DNA of 28,532 nt from JACQGD01 sp045628725 (GTDB lineage: Bacteria; Patescibacteriota; Saccharimonadia; Saccharimonadales; Saccharimonadaceae): positions 1 to 28,532 of the forward strand of contig JAZQPT010000048.1 in assembly GCA_045628725.1 (NCBI GenBank). Reading direction: 5' to 3'. Shown one piece after another: positions 1 through 7,117 of this stretch. The translations under genes were made by a program, and so were the position numbers. The stretch's first letter is position 1, and each line of letters opens with the position of its first letter. The notes beneath the pieces were generated by a model that was given only the letters and a program-made list of their open reading frames with translations, made no database searches and was not told the origin of the DNA.

Positions 1-69
<69 letters not shown>

Positions 70-71
70 AT

Positions 72-91
72 GATACATTAAAGCATGTATC
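72..91 (-). repeat. Inverted repeat just upstream of the 16S 5' end
   Basis: GATACAT and ATGTATC form a perfect 7-bp stem around a 6-nt loop, three bases before the inferred mature 16S end. It may be part of the rRNA leader or processing structure; its function is inferred only from position. Confidence 0.5.
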
Positions 92-212
92 AAGCTCATA
101 TAAACTGACGATGATATTGCACAACTAAATTGTCAAAGTTCTAAATCATCTGTTCAACTCCACGTTGGGTTTCGCACTCTGCCTTGTTGGGCTGGCGACC
201 AGACTGTAAACA

Positions 213-242
213 ATCATACTTCATGGATTGGCACTTCGTCAA
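213..242 (-). promoter_or_regulatory. rRNA operon promoter (-35 TTGACG, -10 TATGAT)
   Basis: Minus-strand TTGACG (242-237) and TATGAT (218-213) are separated by 18 nt, predicting a start near 206 and a leader of about 137 nt before 16S. The -35 begins 13 nt after the stop of the upstream DUF212 gene. A second TTGACA at 136-131 has no properly spaced -10. Confidence 0.6.
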
Positions 243-254
243 TACTTATTTCAA

Positions 255-686
255 CTATTTTGTAGCAAAAAAGACAACTATGCCTAAAATGATGCCAATT
301 ACAGCGCCAACAGCCACTTCTAACGGCTCGTGACCCTTGGCGGCACGGGGTAATTTCACATTACTAGCCCGTTCCTTAATTAGTGCCTGAATTGCAATTC
401 CTTGCTCTCCTGACGAACGTCGAACCATAACTGCGTCGTACATTACGATCGTCGCGAACAATGTCGCTAGACCGAATAAGCCCGACTGAGTGCCGTCTTT
501 AAGGGCGATAACCGTCACCAGTGCAATAACCGTCGCAGTGTGCGCGCTTGGCATATTACCCGACAAATAAAGATGACGGAAGCTGCTAGGCTTTCCGTCT
601 CTTATTGTCGTTATGATATATTTTACCCCTTGAGCCACAACCCACCCAAGGATTATGGCTACAATATAGGGCGAAATATGACCCAT
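255..686 (-). CDS. Divergent PAP2 family (DUF212) membrane protein
   Basis: A 143-residue membrane protein of the divergent PAP2 / acid phosphatase-vanadium haloperoxidase-related family (B. subtilis YuiD type). Visible signatures are GNMPSAHTA near residues 43-51, the family's PSxH motif, and KGHEPLEVAVGAVIG near residues 117-131, its GHxxxEV motif. Hydrophobic segments lie at about 6-26, 49-61, 71-84 and 122-141. The ATG lies 2 nt after the gyrA stop, so it is the last gene of a gyrB-gyrA-DUF212 operon and probably translationally coupled. Members are presumed lipid or isoprenoid phosphate phosphatases, but the physiological substrate is not known. The family call is firm; the activity is inferred. 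Confidence 0.88.
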   Translation of the reverse strand: MGHISPYIVAIILGWVVAQGVKYIITTIRDGKPSSFRHLYLSGNMPSAHTATVIALVTVIALKDGTQSGLFGLATLFATIVMYDAVMVRRSSGEQGIAIQALIKERASNVKLPRAAKGHEPLEVAVGAVIGIILGIVVFFATK

Positions 687-688
687 GA

Positions 689-3202
689 CTACTCTTCGCT
701 CACTTCTTCTTCAGCCTGTTCAGGCATTAAACCGAGGGAAGACACCTTGTCGTCTTCTCGCATACGCATGATACGCACGCCCTGTGTGGTCCGTCCGAGC
801 GTCGGAATGTCCTTTAGGGCAACTCGTATCGCCTGACCTTTATTAGAGATCATCAGGACCTCGCTAGCGGTCTCTTCTAGAGTCCGAACAGCAATAATCG
901 GACCAGTCTTAGCCGTAACGACCGCTGCCTTAATACCAACACCGCCGCGCTTATGACTTGGGAAGTTAGCTACCTTTGTCGCCTTGCCGTATCCATTCTC
1001 GCTAATAACAAGGAGTTTTCGATTGTCGTCATCAACGATATCCATACCTACAACACTGTCGTTTGGTCGCAGACGGACACCACGGACACCACGAGCCGTA
1101 CGGCCCATTGGTCGGGCGTCTGTTTCGTTGAAACGAACCGCCTGGCCGGCAGAGGTCGAGATGATAACATCATTTTCACCTGTTGTACGCTTAATCCAAC
1201 GAAGCTCATCGCCGTCATCAAGTTTGATTGCAATCAACCCATTTGTACGGATATTTGCGTAATCCTTCAATGGAGTCTTCTTTATCGTCCCCTTGATAGT
1301 CGCCATGAACAGATATCCGTCATCTTTAGCATCTTTCTCGTGGCGAATAATCGAAGTAATTTTTTCTTCTGGCTGCATTTGTAGAAGATTCACAACGGCT
1401 ACACCCTTAGCGGCCAAGCTTGCAGCTGGCACTTCGTAGGCCTTCAATCGGAAGATACGTCCCTTATTCGTAAAGAATAAAAGATAATCATGAGTACTTG
1501 CTGGTATCAGCTGGTCAATGATGTCTTCCTCTTTAGTGGTCATACCACGCTTGCCCTTACCGCCCCTATTTTGGCGACGATATTCGCTCAGAAGCGTACG
1601 CTTGATATAGTTTTCGGTCGTAAGCAAGATAACGCTGTCTTCTTCTGGAATGAGCTCTTCGTCGCTAAATTTGCCAAGTTCATGATTAATAATCTTTGAC
1701 CGACGCTCATCACCATATTTTTCACGCATCTCTTCAAGTTCTGTCTTGATGATGTTCAGAATTTCTTCTTCGTTTGCAAGGATCGCTTCTAATTTTGCAA
1801 TTAGTTCCATTAATTCCCTGAGTTCGTTCTCAATTGACTCGCGCTCGAGTCCCGTCAGGCGGCGTAATTGCATTGCAAGGATTGCTTTTGCCTGAATTTC
1901 GCTTAATTTAAATCGCTCGATTAAGTTCTTTTCTGCCTCTTCGCTAGTCTTGCTTGCGCGGATCACTTTAATGACCTCATCGATGTGGTCCAGAGCAATT
2001 TTATATCCTTCGAGAATATGTGCGCGCTCCTTGGCTTTTCGCAGCTCGAACTCGGTACGACGACGGACAACCTCTTGGCGATGCTTCAAGAATTCACTCA
2101 GGATTTCCTGGAGTCCAAGAACACGTGGCTGAATACCATCAATCAGTGCCAGCATATTATAGTGAAAACTCGTTTGCAAAGAGGTCATTTTATATAGCTG
2201 ATTGAGCACTTTCTTTGGATAAGCGTCTTTCTTTAGCTCAATAACGACACGTACTTTACCACGAGCTGACTCATCACGTAGGTCGCTGATCGTTGTAATC
2301 TTCTTTTCTTTTACAAGATCGGCAATCTTTTCAATAAGTGTCGCCTTATTTACCGCATACGGCATTTCAGTGACGACAATACTATGACGCCCTTTCTTAG
2401 ACTCTTCGATATCGGCAACAGCACGAATCATCACACTACCACGACCCGTTTGATACGCCTGTTTCATCGGCGCGCCACCGTACACTACGGCACCAGTTGG
2501 GAAATCAGGACCCTTAACATGCTTCAACAGGTCATCAATCGTTGCTTCTTTGTTGTCAATTAACTCAATCGTAGCATCGATCAGCTCACCAAGGTTGTGT
2601 GGCGGAATATTCGTAGCCATACCTACAGCAATACCGATTTGGCCATTTAGTAGCAGGTTTGGTAGTTTTGCAGGGAGAACGGTTGGCTCTTGTTCAGAGC
2701 CATCATAGTTATCCCGAAAGTCAACCGTCTCTTTATCAAGGTCATTGAGCATTTCATTACCAGCACGACCCAATCGTGCTTCAGTGTAACGACTTGCAGC
2801 TGCAGGGTCGCCGTCCATAGATCCAAAGTTACCCTGGCCATTAACTAACGGATAACGCATAACCCAGTCTTGAGCCAAGCGAACCATAGAATCATAGATC
2901 GAACTATCACCGTGAGGGTGATATTTACCCATCACTTCACCGGCAATACGTGCAGATTTTGCAAATTTACCGCCAGGACGAAGTCCCTGTTCACCCATCG
3001 TGTATAAAATACGTCGATGAACTGGCTTCATACCATCGCGAACGTCTGGAAGTGCACGGTCGATAATAACGCTCATCGAATACTTCAGGAAGCTATCTTC
3101 CATGACGTCTTCAACGGTTCGATTTTCTAGTGTTTTTGAGTGTGTCTGAACCGGAGCAACTATTTCTCCCTCAAGTGGTGTATTTTTATCATCGTTATCC
3201 AT
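689..3202 (-). CDS. gyrA: DNA gyrase subunit A
   Basis: GyrA cuts and rejoins DNA in the A2B2 gyrase that introduces negative supercoils. The winged-helix region has the active-site tyrosine in SRYTEARLGRAG (Tyr139 here) and the quinolone-determining stretch GKYHPHGDSSIYD with Ser and Asp at the E. coli 83 and 87 positions, so there is no classical resistance substitution. The C-terminal beta-pinwheel carries a variant GyrA box, QNRGGKG, instead of QRRGGKG. I start at the ATG at 3202 (837 residues), one base after the gyrB stop. An in-frame TTG at 3223 would add seven residues and overlap gyrB. A GAGG lies about 16 nt upstream of the ATG, and translation is probably coupled to gyrB. Confidence 0.96.
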   Translation of the reverse strand: MDNDDKNTPLEGEIVAPVQTHSKTLENRTVEDVMEDSFLKYSMSVIIDRALPDVRDGMKPVHRRILYTMGEQGLRPGGKFAKSARIAGEVMGKYHPHGDSSIYDSMVRLAQDWVMRYPLVNGQGNFGSMDGDPAAASRYTEARLGRAGNEMLNDLDKETVDFRDNYDGSEQEPTVLPAKLPNLLLNGQIGIAVGMATNIPPHNLGELIDATIELIDNKEATIDDLLKHVKGPDFPTGAVVYGGAPMKQAYQTGRGSVMIRAVADIEESKKGRHSIVVTEMPYAVNKATLIEKIADLVKEKKITTISDLRDESARGKVRVVIELKKDAYPKKVLNQLYKMTSLQTSFHYNMLALIDGIQPRVLGLQEILSEFLKHRQEVVRRRTEFELRKAKERAHILEGYKIALDHIDEVIKVIRASKTSEEAEKNLIERFKLSEIQAKAILAMQLRRLTGLERESIENELRELMELIAKLEAILANEEEILNIIKTELEEMREKYGDERRSKIINHELGKFSDEELIPEEDSVILLTTENYIKRTLLSEYRRQNRGGKGKRGMTTKEEDIIDQLIPASTHDYLLFFTNKGRIFRLKAYEVPAASLAAKGVAVVNLLQMQPEEKITSIIRHEKDAKDDGYLFMATIKGTIKKTPLKDYANIRTNGLIAIKLDDGDELRWIKRTTGENDVIISTSAGQAVRFNETDARPMGRTARGVRGVRLRPNDSVVGMDIVDDDNRKLLVISENGYGKATKVANFPSHKRGGVGIKAAVVTAKTGPIIAVRTLEETASEVLMISNKGQAIRVALKDIPTLGRTTQGVRIMRMREDDKVSSLGLMPEQAEEEVSEE

Positions 3203-3203
3203 A

Positions 3204-5186
3204 CTAAACGTCCAATTCCTCAATGTTTACATCTTTTGCGCGCGTCTGAATAAAGCTCTTACGAAGATGTACTTCGTCACCCATCAATTTTGTAAAAATT
3301 GCATCAGCTTTTTCAGCATCATTTACTTTTACCTGAATAAGTACACGATTTTCTGGATTCATCGTCGTCTCCCATAACTGGTCGGCGTCCATTTCACCAA
3401 GTCCCTTGTATCGCTGAATGTCATTAAGCCCAGCCTGCTTCAAAAGAGAATCATCGGGGTTAATAACCGTTCCTCGCTCGCGGCGCTCATCAGTTAGTTT
3501 ACGCATAATTGCGTCTCGCTCTTCGTCACTATAGGCATACCAGCGCTTATTACCGCTTGCCTTTAGCAAGAATAGCGGTGGCTTCGCAAGATACACATGC
3601 CCACCATCAATAACGTCCTGCATATAACGGAAAAGGAATGTCAAAAGCAGTGTCGAAATGTGACTACCGTCGACATCGGCATCGGTCATAATAATAATTC
3701 GATGATACCGAAGTCCATTGACGTCAAATTGATCACCAATACCCACGCCAAGTGCCTTGATAAGGCTAACAATTTCGTTGTTATTAAGCATTCGATCCAG
3801 TCGTGCACGCTCCACGTTCAGTACCTTACCACGTAGCGGCAAAATCGCTTGCGTTTTACTGTCACGACCAGATTTAGCCGATCCACCCGCAGAGTCGCCC
3901 TCTACAATATAGATTTCTGAATCAGCTGGGTTCTTACTGCTACAATCGGCAAGCTTACCTGGCAAACTCATGCCGTCTAATGCACCCTTTCGGATGACAT
4001 TGTCACGTGCTGCACGCGCAGCCTTTCGAGCGCGAGCTGCAAGAAGTGCCTTACCGACAATTCTTTTAGCTACGTTAGGATTCTCATCTAGATAATAACT
4101 AAAGTATTCATTCATTACCTGCTCGACGTATCGACGAACTTCGGGGTTCCCTAGCTTATTTTTTGTCTGTCCTTCAAATTGAGGATCCGGAAGCTTTACG
4201 AGAATAATCGCAGTTAATCCTTCACGAATATCTTCACCAGTAAGATTTTCCTCTTTTTCTTTTAGAAGACCGCTTTTTCGAGCATATTCATTAATAACGC
4301 GCGTTAGTGCCGAACGGAATCCTGCAATATGCGTACCACCATCTGGCGTAAGCACGTTATTTGCAAACGGCTTTACCATCTCAACGTAGGTGTCGTTGTA
4401 CTGAACGGCGATTTCTACGCCAGAATCTTCGATCTGCTTCTCTACATAGAAGACACTGTCTGCGACAACATCTTTACCGATATTAAGGTGTTTTACGTAA
4501 CTCTGGATACCACCTTCGAAATAAAAGGCTGCTCGTTCTTTACTGCGCTCGTCGCGAACCGCAACGTAGATACCTTTTGTCAGATACGCCTGATGACGAA
4601 GGTAATCAACGACCCACTTATAATCAAATGAGATTGTTTCTTTAAATATCGTTGGGTCAGGATAGAATGTTACCGTCGTACCTGTTGTACGGTCGGTCTT
4701 ACCAAGTTTTTTCAGAGGTTTAGTTGTTACACCCTGCTCAAATTCAATGTGGTACAGCTGACCTTCACGAACAACCTCTACGATCATCTTGGTAGAAAGA
4801 GCATTAACAACACTCGATCCAACTCCGTGAAGACCGGATGATACTTTATATCCACCGCCACCAAACTTACCGCCAGCATGCAGTACTGTATATACCGTCT
4901 CAATAGTACTAAGACCTGTTGTCTTATTTGTATCTACTGGTACACCGCGACCATCATCAGTAACGGTTACACCGCCATCTTCTTGCAATGTAACATTAAT
5001 TTTCGTAGCGTATCCTGCGATCGCTTCGTCAATTGAGTTATCTGCAATCTCTTTTATAAGGTGGTGTACACCGTCGTAGCCTGTGCTACCAATATACATC
5101 CCAGGACGTTTACGAACAGGATCAAGCCCCTCTAGAACTTGAATCTGCGACCCGTCATACGAGCCATCATTTACTTTTTTAGCCAT
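3204..5186 (-). CDS. gyrB: DNA gyrase subunit B
   Basis: The ATPase and TOPRIM subunit of gyrase, 660 residues, the short form without the enterobacterial insertion. The GHKL ATP site is visible as DNSIDEAIAG (about residues 49-58) with DDGRGVPV and GLHGVGSSVVNAL. The TOPRIM metal site is EGDSAGGSAKSGRD with the DADVDGSHI motif downstream. The C-terminal RYKGLGEMD motif is present. The ATG at 5186 has a good ribosome site (GAGGGAA about 4-10 nt upstream). It heads the operon gyrB-gyrA-DUF212, with a promoter at 5232-5260. ParE is the main alternative in principle, but the paired gyrA with a gyrase C-terminal domain argues for GyrB. Confidence 0.97.
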   Translation of the reverse strand: MAKKVNDGSYDGSQIQVLEGLDPVRKRPGMYIGSTGYDGVHHLIKEIADNSIDEAIAGYATKINVTLQEDGGVTVTDDGRGVPVDTNKTTGLSTIETVYTVLHAGGKFGGGGYKVSSGLHGVGSSVVNALSTKMIVEVVREGQLYHIEFEQGVTTKPLKKLGKTDRTTGTTVTFYPDPTIFKETISFDYKWVVDYLRHQAYLTKGIYVAVRDERSKERAAFYFEGGIQSYVKHLNIGKDVVADSVFYVEKQIEDSGVEIAVQYNDTYVEMVKPFANNVLTPDGGTHIAGFRSALTRVINEYARKSGLLKEKEENLTGEDIREGLTAIILVKLPDPQFEGQTKNKLGNPEVRRYVEQVMNEYFSYYLDENPNVAKRIVGKALLAARARKAARAARDNVIRKGALDGMSLPGKLADCSSKNPADSEIYIVEGDSAGGSAKSGRDSKTQAILPLRGKVLNVERARLDRMLNNNEIVSLIKALGVGIGDQFDVNGLRYHRIIIMTDADVDGSHISTLLLTFLFRYMQDVIDGGHVYLAKPPLFLLKASGNKRWYAYSDEERDAIMRKLTDERRERGTVINPDDSLLKQAGLNDIQRYKGLGEMDADQLWETTMNPENRVLIQVKVNDAEKADAIFTKLMGDEVHLRKSFIQTRAKDVNIEELDV

Positions 5187-5231
5187 CGTTCCCTCACTAT
5201 TCAGTCTGTTTCAGCTATTTACATTTCTCTC

Positions 5232-5260
5232 ATTATACCGAACAATTGTTATTCACTCAA
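5232..5260 (-). promoter_or_regulatory. gyrB promoter with a palindrome between -35 and -10
   Basis: TTGAGT (5260-5255) and a consensus TATAAT (5237-5232) are 17 nt apart on the minus strand, giving a start near 5225 and a leader of about 38 nt. The spacer contains the perfect palindrome AACAATTGTT (5241-5250), which could be an operator. The divergent plus-strand promoter begins 6 nt away. Confidence 0.75.
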
Positions 5261-5265
5261 GGGTA

Positions 5266-5295
5266 TTGCACTGAACACAATTCTTATGCTAATCT
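5266..5295 (+). promoter_or_regulatory. Promoter for the 5327 surface-protein gene
   Basis: TTGCAC (5266-5271) and TAATCT (5290-5295) are separated by 18 nt, with TGC just before the -10 (extended -10). The predicted start near 5302 lies downstream of an in-frame upstream ATG at 5246, which argues for the coding start at 5327. Confidence 0.5.
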
Positions 5296-5326
5296 AGCAC
5301 ACAGAGGTATAAACAAAAAAACCAAC

Positions 5327-6514
5327 ATGTTCAGAAAACTGGTATCAAACTTATCGTTTAGCCCTGCACTCATTACGCAGGTAGGGTTTTACGCACAACG
5401 ATTACGACAGGAAGAAGTCACCCGGCGTATGACAATAGTGTTCGTTGTATTAACGCTTATTGTTCAGTCACTTGCTGTCTTCTCACCTCCGGATTCTGCT
5501 AATGCGTCCAGTGAACAAGATCTTATTCGTGGCGGTGTCGAAAATCTCGATGACTTTTTGACTCGCTATGACAAAAACGCCGACGACATAAAAGATATAT
5601 ATTCGACGTTAGGTGTCACGCGTGACGAAATTGCTAACGCAAAACATGGCAGTTTTAATTCTAAAGATGACATCTATAGCGTCAGCCGCTACGGACAATA
5701 TAGCCCAGAACAAGGTGAAACTAGCTTCTCATACAAGCGAGCAGGCGGAGGAAACGGTCTGCGCTACATAAGTGCCCTGTCATTATCTGATACAAGCGAG
5801 ACAAAAAAACGCAATGGCACTACGTACGAAGGGTGGATCGGCCAATCTGCATCAGTCGGATGGTTTGCTATCGTTAAATCAAGCGCTAGTTTTGCCACAA
5901 AAGGATATCCGTCTTCGGTAATGCCAAGTACCGCTTCGGCTACGTCCACTATCGTTAAATCGATTAGCACAATGAATATCAGCCAGGGCACCCCTGCAGA
6001 TTTAGTCGTCGCCAAACCATTCGATAGGATATCATACACCCTATCCGTCAAGAACACCGGCGACAAGACAGTCCAGATACCAATTGCAATCCACCTCGGT
6101 GATACTATTGAATACTCGTCACTCGTCGATAGTGGAGGCGGTTATTTCGACTCGGCAACAAAAACACTCACGTGGAATACCGTATCTATTGAACCAAACA
6201 CTACCCAAAACCGTATATACGCAGTCCAACTGCTTTCGGCAATCCCAGCTACACCTACGGGAACGAGCAATGCAAATTCATATGATTGCATCATGGCCTC
6301 TACTTTTGGTAACACTCGCCAAATAAAAGTTGATTGCCCTATGGTCAAAGGCATCGAAAGTATTGTTGGTGACATGCCAGCCACGGGAATCGCCGTCAAC
6401 GTCATATTCTCTTCGATCCTTGTCGCCGTCGTCTCTTATTTCTACCTCAGAACAAGACAAATGAAAAAAGAGATACGCTTGATACGACATAATATAAACA
6501 CCGGTACGATATAG
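5327..6514 (+). CDS. Cell-surface protein with DUF11-like domain and MPATG sorting-type tail
   Basis: A 395-residue protein of unrecognised specific function. An N-terminal hydrophobic stretch (MTIVFVVLTLIVQSLAVF, about residues 36-53) follows a basic segment, so the N-terminus is either an uncleaved anchor or a long signal peptide. The central region (about 215-330) contains ISYTLSVKNTGDKT and LTWNTVSIEPN, typical of DUF11-like beta-sandwich repeats. The C-terminus has MPATG, a hydrophobic stretch of about 20 residues and a basic tail, the arrangement of LPxTG sortase substrates. I use the ATG at 5327 rather than 5246 because a promoter overlaps the earlier one; AGAGGT lies 18 nt upstream, further than usual. 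The 190-residue gene follows after 14 nt, probably in the same operon. Confidence 0.75.
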   Translation: MFRKLVSNLSFSPALITQVGFYAQRLRQEEVTRRMTIVFVVLTLIVQSLAVFSPPDSANASSEQDLIRGGVENLDDFLTRYDKNADDIKDIYSTLGVTRDEIANAKHGSFNSKDDIYSVSRYGQYSPEQGETSFSYKRAGGGNGLRYISALSLSDTSETKKRNGTTYEGWIGQSASVGWFAIVKSSASFATKGYPSSVMPSTASATSTIVKSISTMNISQGTPADLVVAKPFDRISYTLSVKNTGDKTVQIPIAIHLGDTIEYSSLVDSGGGYFDSATKTLTWNTVSIEPNTTQNRIYAVQLLSAIPATPTGTSNANSYDCIMASTFGNTRQIKVDCPMVKGIESIVGDMPATGIAVNVIFSSILVAVVSYFYLRTRQMKKEIRLIRHNINTGTI

Positions 6515-6528
6515 AAAGCAAGGTTAAT

Positions 6529-7101
6529 ATGGGCAACCCTGAGACAATAAAAAATACAACAGAGACTACCCTTGATTCTAAAGAACTCGAGTCGCTTAAC
6601 AATAATCGCCGCGAAGAACTCCGCAATTCACTTGACGCAGCAGAGAAAAATCACAAAGACACCACCAAAGAATCACTCGGCGAGGCACGACAAGCCGCAG
6701 TTGAACACGCCGAAAGCTCTAAAAAAATGACACAAAAAGAACGATCGCCTGCCGAAAAACGCCCAGGTGTCATTTCACTCCGCCAAAGAGACGATAGCTT
6801 CAGGAAGCAAATGAATAACATTGCCCCTCACCTCTCAAAGAATGAACAGGCGTTTAGCAAGGTAATTCACACTAAAGCCGTCGAGAAAACAAGCGATACT
6901 CTGAGCAAGACGATCGCACGTCCAAACGCACTACTTGCAGGCAGCGTAACAGCGTTTCTAGCCGTAACGCTTGTCTATGTCCTCGCAAAATACTACGGCT
7001 ATAGCCTATCTGGATTCGAAACGATCGCTGCGTTCATATTCGGCTGGTCGATTGGTCTTATTTACGACTACCTTCGCGTCCTTATTGGCAATAAAAGATA
7101 A
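6529..7101 (+). CDS. Hypothetical membrane protein with a charged N-terminal region
   Basis: I do not recognise this 190-residue protein. The first 130 residues are highly charged, rich in Lys, Glu, Asp and Thr, and probably helical. The C-terminal 60 residues hold two hydrophobic segments (about 136-153 and 165-185), consistent with a hairpin in the membrane and a large charged domain on one side. The ATG lies 14 nt after the upstream surface-protein gene, with a weak AAGG 6 nt before it, so the two are probably co-transcribed. It converges on the secretion-type ATPase gene. It could be an adaptor or envelope protein, but nothing in the sequence decides. Confidence 0.7.
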   Translation: MGNPETIKNTTETTLDSKELESLNNNRREELRNSLDAAEKNHKDTTKESLGEARQAAVEHAESSKKMTQKERSPAEKRPGVISLRQRDDSFRKQMNNIAPHLSKNEQAFSKVIHTKAVEKTSDTLSKTIARPNALLAGSVTAFLAVTLVYVLAKYYGYSLSGFETIAAFIFGWSIGLIYDYLRVLIGNKR

Positions 7102-7113
7102 TCATAGATTATC
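7097..7113. terminator. Weak inverted repeat between convergent genes
   Basis: GATAATC and GATTATC form a perfect 7-bp AT-rich stem with a 3-nt loop, overlapping the stop codon of the plus-strand gene and ending 5 nt from the minus-strand gene. No good U-run follows, so termination here is uncertain. Confidence 0.3.
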
Positions 7114-7117
7114 ACTA

